Positions 28,450 to 37,663 of a DNA stretch of 64,000 nt are shown here, in pieces. This stretch comes from Adhaeribacter rhizoryzae (lineage in GTDB: Bacteria; Bacteroidota; Bacteroidia; Cytophagales; Hymenobacteraceae): assembly GCF_008629685.1 (NCBI RefSeq), contig NZ_VWSF01000001.1:723701-787700 (forward strand), read 5' to 3'. The position numbers were made by a program, and so were the translations under genes. Position 1 is the first letter of the stretch, and every line of letters starts with the position of its first letter. The notes below the pieces were generated by a model. The model was not told the origin of the DNA. It saw only the letters and a list, made by a program, of their open reading frames with translations, and ran no database searches.

Positions 28450-29727
28450 ATGATAGAAGAAAGACTAAGTATCGCTAAGAGAACCAGTAACCGGTTCTTG
28501 TTTATGATAGGATTAGGTCTGGTATTTTTAATAGTGGGAATTTTTATTACCATGAACAGTACCGGACATCATGGAGGTGGACACGGCGAAGAGGCTGCTG
28601 CCGCCGCCGAAGGTGGTCACCATGCCATTACTTGGGTAAACCGTTTGTTTTCTAACCTGTGGCTTAACAATGTATATTTTATAGGTATAGCCGTAATTGG
28701 ATTATTTTTCACAGCTGTTCAATATGTGGCTTATGCAGGTTGGTCAGTTCCAATTAAACGCATTCTGGAAGCATTAGCTGCTTATTTACCAATAGGTGGA
28801 ATATTATTATTAATTATCTTTTTAGTAGGAAAGCACCAGCTATTTCACTGGACCGATGAAACCCTTTATATTAAAGATAATGCTAATTATGACCCTATTC
28901 TGGCTGGTAAGCAATCATTTTTAAACCAGCCTTTTTACCTGATCCGAATGGTTGTATTTATTGGTGCCTGGATCTTTTTTGACTGGTGGTTGCGGAAGCA
29001 ATCCCTTAACGAAGATTTAAATGGTGGTTTAGAATATTACCATAAAAGCATTCGGATTTCAGCAATATTTTTGGTTGTGTTTGGCGTAACTTCTTCCATG
29101 TCAGCTTGGGATTGGGTAATGACCATAGACAGCCACTGGTTTAGTACGCTCTTTGCATGGTATGTATTCTCCAGTTGGTTTGTGGCTGGTTTGGCTGCTA
29201 CCACGTTAACGGCTATCTACCTGAAGCAAGCAGGCTACCTTAAAGTTTTAAATGCGAACCATTTACATGATTTAGGTAAGTTTATCTTTGGTTTCAGTAT
29301 TTTCTGGACTTACCTGTGGTTCTCGCAGTTTATGCTTTACTGGTATGCGAACTTACCCGAAGAAGTAGTTTATTTCCAGGAACGTTTCCATGGTTACGAT
29401 GGGCATTATGCCTGGATTATCTTTGGTATTCTGTTTTTAAACTTTGCTTTCCCGTTCTTAGTGTTAATGACCCGCGATGCCAAGCGTCAAATGATTATGT
29501 TAAAAATTGTTTGTATTGTAGTATTGTTTGGTCACTGGTTAGATTTTTATCAAATGATTATGCCGGGTACGTTAAGAGGAGAAAGCGGTTTTGGATTTAT
29601 AGAATTAGGTGCGCTCCTGTTATTCTTAGGCGTGTTCTTAACGGTGTTTACGCGTCGGTTGGCCAGTGCTTCGCTGGTGCCAGTAAATCATCCATTCCTG
29701 GAAGAAGCTGTCCATCATCACGTTTAA
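28450..29727 (+). CDS. actF: Alternative complex III subunit ActF (NrfD-like)
   Basis: A 425-residue polytopic membrane protein, homologous to ActC and the second NrfD-type subunit of ACIII. About ten hydrophobic helices are visible, including FLFMIGLGLVFLIVGIFI near the start. A His-rich loop (HHGGGHGEE, then GGHH) follows helix 1, and the C-terminus ends in HHHV. ActF is proposed to form a proton path beside ActC. It starts 12 bases after actE. Confidence 0.92.
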   Translation: MIEERLSIAKRTSNRFLFMIGLGLVFLIVGIFITMNSTGHHGGGHGEEAAAAAEGGHHAITWVNRLFSNLWLNNVYFIGIAVIGLFFTAVQYVAYAGWSVPIKRILEALAAYLPIGGILLLIIFLVGKHQLFHWTDETLYIKDNANYDPILAGKQSFLNQPFYLIRMVVFIGAWIFFDWWLRKQSLNEDLNGGLEYYHKSIRISAIFLVVFGVTSSMSAWDWVMTIDSHWFSTLFAWYVFSSWFVAGLAATTLTAIYLKQAGYLKVLNANHLHDLGKFIFGFSIFWTYLWFSQFMLYWYANLPEEVVYFQERFHGYDGHYAWIIFGILFLNFAFPFLVLMTRDAKRQMIMLKIVCIVVLFGHWLDFYQMIMPGTLRGESGFGFIELGALLLFLGVFLTVFTRRLASASLVPVNHPFLEEAVHHHV

Positions 29728-29744
29728 TCTGAATTTAAAAAATA

Positions 29745-30806
29745 ATGATCACAATCGCTATATTACTTGTACTTGCCCTTCTGGCTGTTGTTCTTTATTT
29801 ACTTTTCCGGTTACAGATTTTAAGCTCTGTTTTCCGGGGAACCTATGCCAAAAGAGCCAGCACCAGCAACCGCGTTAATGCAACTTTTTTCCTGGCCTTT
29901 TTAATAATCGGCGGCATAGCCTTTTTCTGGTCCTTCGCAGATTCTATGGAGGATTTCATGATACCGGTTGCTTCCGTACATGCTGTCTGGATCGAAAGTA
30001 TGTTCTGGACCACCATGGCTATTCTGGGGATTGTTTTCGTATTAACCCACATTTTGCTGTTTTGGTATTCTTACCGGTATCAATATAGTGCCGATAAAAA
30101 AGCTTACTACTATCCGCATAATAATAAACTGGAAGTAATCTGGACCATAATTCCGGCTGTGGTAATGGCATTATTAGTTTTTTCGGGCTGGAAAGCCTGG
30201 ACTAAAATAACCAATCCAGCACCGGCAGATGCAGTTGTGGTAGAAATAGTTGGTAAGCAGTTTAACTGGTTATACCGCTATCCAGGTAAAGACAACATTT
30301 TAGGCGTGGCTAAACATACCTTAATAGATGCTACGAACGAAATGGGAATTGATTTATCGGACCCGAAAGCATTAGATGATATATATTTTGGTGCCGGCGA
30401 CATTCATATTCCAAAAGGAAGACCGGTATTATTCCGCATTCGTTCACGTGATGTAACCCACGATGTTTATCAGCCTAATTTCCGGATTCAGATGCACGCG
30501 GTTCCTGGTATGCCCACAAAATTCTGGTTTGTACCAACTAAAACAACCGCTGAAATGGCTACCGAAACGGGTAACCCGGATTTTAAGTATGAAATTGTAT
30601 GTAACCAAATTTGTGGACGGGGCCATTTTGCCATGCGCGCTACCTTAGTAGTAGATGAGCCGGAAGATTATGAGAAATGGTTAGCTGAACAAAAAACCTT
30701 TGCCGAACAGAATCCGGATTTGTTAGCAAAAATGCAAGCCAAAACTACTCCTGTGGTAACAGTAGAGAAAAAAGCAGAACCGGTAAAAGAAAAAGCAGCT
30801 TTATAA
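29745..30806 (+). CDS. coxB: Cytochrome c oxidase subunit II
   Basis: A 353-residue oxidase subunit that accepts electrons at the binuclear CuA centre. The CuA ligands are H239 (THDVYQP), C286, C290, H294 and M297 in CNQICGRGHFAM. Four membrane segments are visible (about 2-22, 43-62, 85-108 and 131-152), two more than the minimal subunit II. The last 30 residues are a charged Ala/Lys/Glu tail. No cytochrome c domain is fused, so electrons must arrive from ActA/ActE. Confidence 0.95.
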   Translation: MITIAILLVLALLAVVLYLLFRLQILSSVFRGTYAKRASTSNRVNATFFLAFLIIGGIAFFWSFADSMEDFMIPVASVHAVWIESMFWTTMAILGIVFVLTHILLFWYSYRYQYSADKKAYYYPHNNKLEVIWTIIPAVVMALLVFSGWKAWTKITNPAPADAVVVEIVGKQFNWLYRYPGKDNILGVAKHTLIDATNEMGIDLSDPKALDDIYFGAGDIHIPKGRPVLFRIRSRDVTHDVYQPNFRIQMHAVPGMPTKFWFVPTKTTAEMATETGNPDFKYEIVCNQICGRGHFAMRATLVVDEPEDYEKWLAEQKTFAEQNPDLLAKMQAKTTPVVTVEKKAEPVKEKAAL

Positions 30807-30825
30807 TAAATTAATAACCGATATT

Positions 30826-32652
30826 ATGGCAAGTACCGATATATCTTTACATAAAGATGTGCACCACGACCACGAGGCGCACGATGATCATGATCACCAC
30901 GATCAGCATTTTATTTTCAAATATATTTTTAGCCAGGACCATAAAGTTATTGCGAAGCAATTCTTAATAACTGGTATTATCTGGGCATTTATTGGTGGCG
31001 CACTTTCCAGTATTTTCCGGATACAATTGGGCTGGCCGCAGGCAACATTGGAGTGGTTGGAGCCAATATTGGGTAAATGGGTAGAAGGTGGCAAACTTAA
31101 CCCGGAGTTTTACCTGGGTCTGGTTACCATGCACGGTACCATCATGGTATTCTTCGTGTTAACAGCCGGCTTAAGCGGTACCTTTAGTAACTTCTTAATT
31201 CCGCTGCAGATTGGTGCCCGCGACATGGCCTCCGGGTTCCTGAACATGCTTTCTTACTGGTTCTTCTTTTTATCCAGTATTGTTATGTTCTTATCATTAT
31301 TTCTCGAAACAGGTCCTGCTTCGGCCGGGTGGACGATTTATCCGCCACTAAGTGCGTTGCCGCAAGCTATTCCGGGTTCCGGTGCCGGTATGACTATGTG
31401 GATTGTAGCCATGGCCTTGTTTATTGTGTCTTCGCTATTAGGAAGTATTAATTACATTACTACGGTAATCAACCTGCGTACGCCAGGAATGTCTATGACA
31501 AAACTGCCATTAACCATTTGGGCATTTTTCCTGACGGCTATTTTGGGGGTATTATCTTTCCCGGTATTATTTTCTTGCGTGTTGCTGCTTATTTTCGACC
31601 GCAGCTTTGGTACCAGTTTCTACTTATCAGAAATATATGTTGCCGGCGAAGCTTTAGCCAACGTAGGTGGTAGCCCAATTTTGTTCCAGCACTTATTCTG
31701 GTTCTTAGGTCACCCGGAAGTATACATCGTAATTTTACCAGGTTTTGGTATTGTTTCGGAAATTATTGCTACAAATGCCCGTAAGCCAATTTTTGGTTAC
31801 CGTGCTATGATTGGTTCCATGTTAGGAATTTCCTTGCTCTCTTTTATTGTATGGGCACACCACATGTTCGTGTCGGGTATGAATCCATTCCTGGGTTCTG
31901 TGTTTATGTTCCTGACGTTAATTATTGCGGTACCATCGGCGGTAAAAGTATTTAACTGGATAGCTACTTTATGGCGGGGTAATATTGTGTTTACCGTTCC
32001 AATGTTGTTCTCCATTGGTTTTGTATCGCTCTTTATCTCGGGAGGTTTAACGGGAATTATTTTGGGTAACTCCGCTTTAGATATTCAGGTGCACAATACT
32101 TATTTCGTAGTGGCCCACTTCCACTTAGTAATGGGTTCATCCGCGTTCTTTGGTATGTTTGCCGGAGTTTACCATTGGTTCCCTAAAATGTTTGGCCGTA
32201 TGATGGACGAGAAATTAGGTTACGTTCACTTTTGGTTAACTTTCATAGGCGTTTACATGGTATTCATGCCAATGCACTACGTAGGTATTGCTGGTTTCCC
32301 TCGTCGTTACTATTCCTGGACTAGCTTCGATTTATTTCAAAGCTTCGCAAATATTAACATGTACATTAGCTTGGCGGCTATCATTGCCTGGTTAGCGCAG
32401 TTTATATTTGCCTTCAACTTTATTTACAGCATATTCCGGGGCCGAAGAGCTTCTGCTAATCCATGGCGTTCTAACACCTTAGAATGGACTACACCAGTGC
32501 TTCCAGGACACGGTAACTGGCCAGGTCCAATTCCGGTAGTTTATCGTTGGCCTTATGATTACAGCAAGCCAGGTGCCGAAGAAGATTTTATTCCACAACA
32601 TATTCCTTACTCACAAACGCAGTCATCCAATCTGCCGCATGACAAGGATTAG
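30826..32652 (+). CDS. coxA: Cytochrome c oxidase subunit I
   Basis: Catalytic heme-copper subunit of 608 residues that reduces oxygen and pumps protons. Ligands are visible: H103 for the low-spin heme, H296 and the Tyr in HPEVY for CuB, H345-H346, and the H431-F-H433 pair for both hemes. HPEVY with its Glu places it in the A1 class. The N-terminal 30 residues are very rich in His and Asp (HKDVHHDHEAHDDHDHH), an unusual feature discussed separately. It follows coxB by 19 bases. Confidence 0.96.
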   Translation: MASTDISLHKDVHHDHEAHDDHDHHDQHFIFKYIFSQDHKVIAKQFLITGIIWAFIGGALSSIFRIQLGWPQATLEWLEPILGKWVEGGKLNPEFYLGLVTMHGTIMVFFVLTAGLSGTFSNFLIPLQIGARDMASGFLNMLSYWFFFLSSIVMFLSLFLETGPASAGWTIYPPLSALPQAIPGSGAGMTMWIVAMALFIVSSLLGSINYITTVINLRTPGMSMTKLPLTIWAFFLTAILGVLSFPVLFSCVLLLIFDRSFGTSFYLSEIYVAGEALANVGGSPILFQHLFWFLGHPEVYIVILPGFGIVSEIIATNARKPIFGYRAMIGSMLGISLLSFIVWAHHMFVSGMNPFLGSVFMFLTLIIAVPSAVKVFNWIATLWRGNIVFTVPMLFSIGFVSLFISGGLTGIILGNSALDIQVHNTYFVVAHFHLVMGSSAFFGMFAGVYHWFPKMFGRMMDEKLGYVHFWLTFIGVYMVFMPMHYVGIAGFPRRYYSWTSFDLFQSFANINMYISLAAIIAWLAQFIFAFNFIYSIFRGRRASANPWRSNTLEWTTPVLPGHGNWPGPIPVVYRWPYDYSKPGAEEDFIPQHIPYSQTQSSNLPHDKD

Positions 32653-32666
32653 GTAAAGCAAACTGA

Positions 32667-33740
32667 ATGACAAATAAATCTTTTAGTACTAAAAGATTTA
32701 GAAATATAGGAGTACTAACTATTGCTTCTGTATATTTTTTAATCTTGGTAGGAGGAATTGTGCGCAGTACAGGTTCTGGCATGGGATGTCCGGATTGGCC
32801 TAAGTGCTTTGGAAGCTGGGTTCCTCCTACCAGTATTGAAGAGTTGCCGGATAATTACTTAGAAGTTTACCGGGATAAAAGAATCCAAAAAAATCAAAAA
32901 GTAGCCGGGTACTTAAGTAATTTAGGTTTTGAAGAAGTTGCAACCCAATTGCTTCAACATCCAACCGCTTACCTGGAAACTGAATTTAATGTACAGAAAA
33001 CCTGGATTGAATACCTGAACCGGGTTGTAGGTGTGTTAATCGGATTTTTAATTATTCTGACGCTGCTTTATTCTTTTACTTATTACCGCACAGACAAAGC
33101 AATTGTTTATTTATCTGTTATTTCTTTTCTGCTGGTAATTTTTCAAGGATGGTTAGGTTCGCTGGTAGTTTCTACTAATCTGTTGCCGGTAATGATTACC
33201 ATTCATATGGCGTTGGCTTTGGTAATGGTAGCAGTGCTAATATATGCGGTGGCCCGTTCGCAGTACCAAGTATTACAGCAGCGCATGTTCTTTTTTTCCC
33301 GGAAAATATATCTGCTCCTCTGGCTGGTCATTATTATTACTTTCGGTCAAACGTTGTTGGGTACCCAGGTTCGGGAAATGATCGACCTCATTGCGTTTAA
33401 TTTTAATTACCTGAACCGCGAGCAATGGATTAGCCAACTGGATGTTTCTTTTTATATCCACCGCTCTTTTTCTTGGGTATTATTGTTAATCAATCTTTAT
33501 TTAACCTTTCTTTTATTTCGGTTAAAAGATGGCTTAATAAATAAGTTATTAATGGCCTTGCTATTTTTCTTAGGGGCAGAAATATTGATTGGGGTAATAA
33601 TGGCGAATTGGGCTATTCCAGCTTTTTTACAGCCATTGCACCTGGTAATTGCTACTTTAATTTTTGGAGTGCAATTTTATTTATTGATAATTTATGGTTA
33701 TGCTACCCGTTTTAAGAAGGTAGCCCAAATAGTTGTGTGA
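32667..33740 (+). CDS. ctaA: Heme A synthase (CtaA/COX15)
   Basis: Membrane monooxygenase of 357 residues that turns heme O into heme A for CoxA. The family opening GGIVRSTGSGMGCPDWPKCFG is present near residues 27-47, with a cysteine pair in GCPDWPKC. About eight helices and the conserved His of IHMALAL, HRSFSW and LHLVIA are visible. Its stop is followed directly by the ctaB ATG. Confidence 0.94.
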   Translation: MTNKSFSTKRFRNIGVLTIASVYFLILVGGIVRSTGSGMGCPDWPKCFGSWVPPTSIEELPDNYLEVYRDKRIQKNQKVAGYLSNLGFEEVATQLLQHPTAYLETEFNVQKTWIEYLNRVVGVLIGFLIILTLLYSFTYYRTDKAIVYLSVISFLLVIFQGWLGSLVVSTNLLPVMITIHMALALVMVAVLIYAVARSQYQVLQQRMFFFSRKIYLLLWLVIIITFGQTLLGTQVREMIDLIAFNFNYLNREQWISQLDVSFYIHRSFSWVLLLINLYLTFLLFRLKDGLINKLLMALLFFLGAEILIGVIMANWAIPAFLQPLHLVIATLIFGVQFYLLIIYGYATRFKKVAQIVV

Positions 33741-33741
33741 G

Positions 33742-34641
33742 ATGATAGTAGAAGAGGTAGAACATAGGTTGGCCAGCAATCTGGCCTTCAGCAGTAAGGT
33801 AAAATATTATTTCCAGTTATTAAAATTCCGGCTCTCGCTAACGGTAGCTTTTTCTAGTGCAGTTGGGTACATGCTGGGTAATCGCGATTTTATTTGGTTT
33901 GAGCCCCTGTTAGTAATGTTGGGGGGATTATTGGTAACAGGTTCAGCCAATATTATTAATCAAATATTTGAGAAAGATTTAGATATACTAATGAAGCGGA
34001 CAAGTAACCGGCCTTTACCAAAAGGCTTTGTTACCATAACCGAATCGGCCGTTTATTCTATTATTTTGGGAATAACCGGCTTAGCTTTGCTGGGGCTGTA
34101 CTTTAACATAATGGCGGCTGCCCTGTCTTTAATCTCCTTAATAATTTACGGTTTTATCTATACCCCACTTAAGCGTATATCGCCTATCTGCGTGTTAGTA
34201 GGAGCGATTCCGGGTGGTTTACCGCCCATGATTGGTTATATAGCTGCTACTGGTACTTTTGGTATGGAGGCCGGCATTTTGTTTGGTATTCAGTTTATCT
34301 GGCAATTTCCACATTTCTGGGCTATTGCCTGGGTACTAGACGATGACTACAAAAAGGCTGGTTTTCGGATGCTGCCCATGGAAGGCGGTAAAAACCTGAA
34401 AACTGCAGTACAAATAATGATGTATACCTTATTGTTAATCCCGTTAGGCATGTTGCCTTTGCAATTTGGTATGGCCGGTAATACATCAGCTGTTATTGCA
34501 GTTATATGCGGGGTATTATTTTTAATGCAAACATTTTACCTCATGCATACATGTTCTAAAAAGGCGGCCATGAGTATTATGTTTGGTTCTTTTTTGTATT
34601 TACCTATTGTTCAAATTGCGTTTGTTTTAGATAAAGTTTAG
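33742..34641 (+). CDS. ctaB: Protoheme IX farnesyltransferase (heme O synthase)
   Basis: UbiA-family prenyltransferase of 299 residues making heme O. The first aspartate-rich motif is NIINQIFEKDLDILMKRT, and the second region has WVLDDDYKKAGFRML. Eight to nine helices are predicted. I chose the ATG at 33742, one base after the ctaA stop; an upstream TTG at 33733 would add three residues. Confidence 0.94.
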   Translation: MIVEEVEHRLASNLAFSSKVKYYFQLLKFRLSLTVAFSSAVGYMLGNRDFIWFEPLLVMLGGLLVTGSANIINQIFEKDLDILMKRTSNRPLPKGFVTITESAVYSIILGITGLALLGLYFNIMAAALSLISLIIYGFIYTPLKRISPICVLVGAIPGGLPPMIGYIAATGTFGMEAGILFGIQFIWQFPHFWAIAWVLDDDYKKAGFRMLPMEGGKNLKTAVQIMMYTLLLIPLGMLPLQFGMAGNTSAVIAVICGVLFLMQTFYLMHTCSKKAAMSIMFGSFLYLPIVQIAFVLDKV

Positions 34642-34643
34642 AT

Positions 34644-35225
34644 ATGGTTGGTGCGATTGTTCAGAAACAAACTTCTTCCGGCGTACATCCGCTGAAGTTT
34701 GCCTTATGGCTTATTATCATAAGTATTATTATGATGTTTGCCGCCTTTACCAGTGCCTATATTGTTCGGAAAGAAGAAGGAAACTGGTTAGAATTTGATT
34801 TGCCCAATAACTTGGTAATTAATACGGGTTTATTGGTTTTAAGTAGTGTTTTTATGCAGTTGGCTTATTTTGCAGCTAAAAAAGATAATTTAAACCAGCT
34901 TAAAATTTACCTGGTTTTAACTTTGGCTTTAGGCACAGCTTTCTTAATTGGGCAGTGGGAAGCCTGGGGCGATTTGGTAAACCGTAAAGTTTTCTTTGGT
35001 GGTTCTGATGCTAACCCATCGGGGTCTTTCTTGTATGTCTTAACCGGCGTACACGGTTTTCACTTAATAACCGGTTTAATATTTATTTTAATTGTGTTAA
35101 TTTCGGGCTTCCGATTTAAAGTACATTCTAAAAATTTGCTGCGCATAGAACTTTGCACTATTTACTGGCACTTTTTAGGCGGACTTTGGGTATACCTATA
35201 TTTATTCTTAACGCTGAATCATTAA
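34644..35225 (+). CDS. Heme-copper oxidase subunit III (short paralogue)
   Basis: A 193-residue membrane protein with five helices, of the oxidase subunit III family. GVHGFHLITGLIF and CTIYWHFLGGLWVYLYLFL match the ends of known subunit III proteins. It starts two bases after ctaB and is followed by a longer paralogue. It may sit with CoxA in place of, or next to, the second protein. Confidence 0.88.
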   Translation: MVGAIVQKQTSSGVHPLKFALWLIIISIIMMFAAFTSAYIVRKEEGNWLEFDLPNNLVINTGLLVLSSVFMQLAYFAAKKDNLNQLKIYLVLTLALGTAFLIGQWEAWGDLVNRKVFFGGSDANPSGSFLYVLTGVHGFHLITGLIFILIVLISGFRFKVHSKNLLRIELCTIYWHFLGGLWVYLYLFLTLNH

Positions 35226-35248
35226 ATAAACTCTACTTTCAATAAACT

Positions 35249-35995
35249 ATGTCAACAACAACAACCTTGGAGCAGCCAAAAACCGGAACCTGGGATGGTG
35301 GCAATGAACCAATGAAGGCGTCTTATGGAAAACTAATGATGTGGTTTTTCCTGCTTTCAGATACCTTTACTTTTGCAGCTTTCCTAACAACCTACGGTTT
35401 AATTCGTCACCGGCATAATCCATACATCGGTACGGCCGAAGATTTTACTTTTTCAACCGCTTACTGGCCTATTCCGGAAAAGGTATTTAATGCTTTCCCT
35501 GGTTTCCACGGAGTTGATTTGCCATTGGCTTTCGTAGCCTTAATGACGATGATTCTGATTCTTTCTTCTGTAACCATGGTACTGGCTGTGGAAGCCGGGC
35601 ATCGTATGGATAAGCAAGATGTACAAAAATGGTTGCTTTGGACAATATTGTTTGGTAGTACGTTTGTGGCTTGCCAGGCTTGGGAGTGGGCTCACTTTAT
35701 TACTGGTTCGGATGTAGGCATGTTGATGCCCGATGGTACACGTTTCTTTGGCGCTAACTTAGCCCAAAACGAATACGGGCCGGTATTATTTGCCGATTTG
35801 TTTTTCTTTATAACCGGTTTCCACGGAACGCACGTATTTAGTGGTATTGTATTGCTCATTATTATGTTTGTTAATACCGTAAATGGTACTTACCAGCGCC
35901 GGGGCCATTACGAAATGGTAGAAAAAGTAGGTTTATACTGGCACTTTGTAGACCTGGTTTGGGTATTCGTGTTTACCTTCTTTTACCTGGTATAA
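35249..35995 (+). CDS. coxC: Heme-copper oxidase subunit III (long paralogue)
   Basis: A 248-residue membrane protein of the oxidase subunit III family. SYGKLMMWFFLLSDTFTF opens the first helix, GFHGTHVFSGIVLL and GLYWHFVDLVWVFVF are the conserved late helices. It has more helices and loops than the 193-residue paralogue before it. Subunit III stabilises proton uptake into subunit I. Confidence 0.9.
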   Translation: MSTTTTLEQPKTGTWDGGNEPMKASYGKLMMWFFLLSDTFTFAAFLTTYGLIRHRHNPYIGTAEDFTFSTAYWPIPEKVFNAFPGFHGVDLPLAFVALMTMILILSSVTMVLAVEAGHRMDKQDVQKWLLWTILFGSTFVACQAWEWAHFITGSDVGMLMPDGTRFFGANLAQNEYGPVLFADLFFFITGFHGTHVFSGIVLLIIMFVNTVNGTYQRRGHYEMVEKVGLYWHFVDLVWVFVFTFFYLV

Positions 35996-36010
35996 TTTAA
36001 AAATATATGA

Positions 36011-36047
36011 AGGGTTTAAACGAGGCTTGATGTTTTGTTTAAACCCT
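36011..36047 (+). repeat. Perfect 11-bp inverted repeat between coxC and coxIV
   Basis: agggtttaaac (36011-36021) and gtttaaaccct (36037-36047) flank a 15-base loop in the 81-base gap. No T run follows, so it is more likely an RNA processing or stability hairpin than a terminator. Confidence 0.55.
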
Positions 36048-36076
36048 AATGTTAAACCTTTATTATTTAAAATATT

Positions 36077-36424
36077 ATGGCTAGCCATTCGCACCACGCG
36101 CACGATGAACAATTAAACGGCGAAATACCAAAGCCGCAAACCAAAGGCATCTGGCGGGTTTTTGTAATTCTTTGCGTTCTTACCGCAATTGAATTTGCCT
36201 TTGCTTTCTTTATGGAGCCAGGTACCGCCCGGAATGTAATATTTATTGTTTTAACCATATTTAAAGCTTTCTTCATTGTGGCTGAATTCATGCACTTAAA
36301 GCACGAAACCAAAAGCCTTATCTGGTCAGTTTTAATACCTACAGCACTTTTAGTTTGGTTAATTATTGCCTTAGTAACCGAAGGATCTTACTACGGTGAA
36401 TCGGTGTTTAGTTATTTTAAATAA
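36077..36424 (+). CDS. Cytochrome c oxidase subunit IV-like protein
   Basis: A 115-residue membrane protein with three helices (about 27-46, 53-73 and 84-101) and a His-rich N-terminus (SHSHHAHDEQ). Matches the small subunit IV of prokaryotic caa3-type oxidases (e.g. FIVAEFMHLKHETKSL). Likely a structural subunit of the oxidase encoded upstream. Confidence 0.85.
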   Translation: MASHSHHAHDEQLNGEIPKPQTKGIWRVFVILCVLTAIEFAFAFFMEPGTARNVIFIVLTIFKAFFIVAEFMHLKHETKSLIWSVLIPTALLVWLIIALVTEGSYYGESVFSYFK

Positions 36425-36426
36425 AT

Positions 36427-37098
36427 ATGTCCCCTAAAAAGGTACTGTTGCTTGGAGTTCTTTTAATAGTACCTGTGCTGGTATATTTGTTCTTAAAGGT
36501 TTTTGGTACCAACCATTATACTTTAAGAACATATATGCCTGCCATAGAAGATACCGGCGAGCCCGTAATGCAAAATGGTGATACTGTTTTTCATAAGATT
36601 CCGGATTTTTCTTTAACTGCGCAAACCGGCAAAACCGTTTCGCAGCAAAATTTACAAGGCAAAATATATGTAGCCAATTTCTTTTTTGCTTCCTGTAAAG
36701 ATGTTTGTAAAGAAATGTCTTCTAACTTACAACAGGTACAAGAAGCTTTTATAAAAGAACCAAACGTAAAAATTGTTTCGTATACCGTAGATCCCGAGCG
36801 TGATTCGGTAGCTGTTTTAAGTAAATATGCCGAAACATACGGGGCTAATCCGGATAAATGGTATTTACTAACCGGGCCTAAAAGCCAGATTTACCAATTA
36901 GCCCAGGAAGGCTTTAAATTGCCGGCCATGCAGGCACCCTCGCTTATTCCGGATTTTATTCACAGCGAAAAGCTTTTACTCATTGATGAAGAAAAGCACG
37001 TGCGGGGAATCTACAATGGCACCGATGAAGAAGATGTTGAACGGTTAATTACCGAAATAAAGGTTTTATTGCAGGAGCGTAAGCAACATGTCAACTAA
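36427..37098 (+). CDS. SCO1/SenC copper chaperone
   Basis: Membrane-anchored thioredoxin-fold protein of 223 residues. An N-terminal helix (about 5-23) precedes a periplasmic domain with CKDVC (a CxxxC copper site) inside FFFASCKDVCKEM and a later conserved His in FIHSEKLLLID. The family inserts copper into the CuA site of subunit II. It starts three bases after the subunit IV gene, and its end overlaps the DUF420 gene by 11 bases. Confidence 0.93.
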   Translation: MSPKKVLLLGVLLIVPVLVYLFLKVFGTNHYTLRTYMPAIEDTGEPVMQNGDTVFHKIPDFSLTAQTGKTVSQQNLQGKIYVANFFFASCKDVCKEMSSNLQQVQEAFIKEPNVKIVSYTVDPERDSVAVLSKYAETYGANPDKWYLLTGPKSQIYQLAQEGFKLPAMQAPSLIPDFIHSEKLLLIDEEKHVRGIYNGTDEEDVERLITEIKVLLQERKQHVN

Positions 37099-37636
37099 AG
37101 CAGTTAATGCCAACGATACTAAATATTTAATTCTGATTGCGGTACTTTCGGTAGCAGTGCCGCTGTTGGTTGCTTTGTTGTTGTTTGTGCCCCAAACCGG
37201 CAAGTTAGGCGATGTAGATGTTACTTTCTTACCCAAATTACACGCGCTGCTTAATTCTTTAACCGCCATTGCTTTACTTACCGGCTTCCGGTTTATCAAA
37301 AAAGGCAATATTCGTTATCACCGCTTTTCCATGACAACGGCCTTTGTGTTGTCGGCATTTTTCTTAATTTCTTACGTAACGTATCATTACCAGGCAGCGC
37401 CTACGAGCTATGGCGGCGAAGGTATTATGCGCACCATTTATTACTTTGTGTTAATTACACACATTATTCTGGCTGCCATAATCGTTCCTTTTGTGTTGCT
37501 ATCGGTGTATTTTGCTATTAGTAACCAAATAGCGCGGCATCGCAAAATTTCGCGCTGGACTTTTCCGTTATGGTTTTACGTAGCGGTTACCGGCGTTTTA
37601 GTTTATTTTATGATTGCTCCGTATTATAGTTCATAA
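37088..37636 (+). CDS. DUF420 membrane protein
   Basis: A 182-residue membrane protein with about five helices, DUF420/YozB family. Conserved histidines fall in KLHALLN, YHRFSM and THIILA. Members occur beside oxidase assembly genes and may help insert cofactors, but no activity is established. The ATG lies inside sco1. Confidence 0.85.
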   Translation: MSTKAVNANDTKYLILIAVLSVAVPLLVALLLFVPQTGKLGDVDVTFLPKLHALLNSLTAIALLTGFRFIKKGNIRYHRFSMTTAFVLSAFFLISYVTYHYQAAPTSYGGEGIMRTIYYFVLITHIILAAIIVPFVLLSVYFAISNQIARHRKISRWTFPLWFYVAVTGVLVYFMIAPYYSS

Positions 37637-37648
37637 AAAAGTAAGTAG

Positions 37649-37654
37649 AGGAGG
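37649..37654 (+). promoter_or_regulatory. Strong Shine-Dalgarno site of the 81-residue protein
   Basis: AGGAGG within gagGAGGG, 9 bases before the ATG at 37664, in a 27-base non-coding gap. It is not a by-product of coding sequence. Confidence 0.6.
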
Positions 37655-37663
37655 GTTGTTCAC

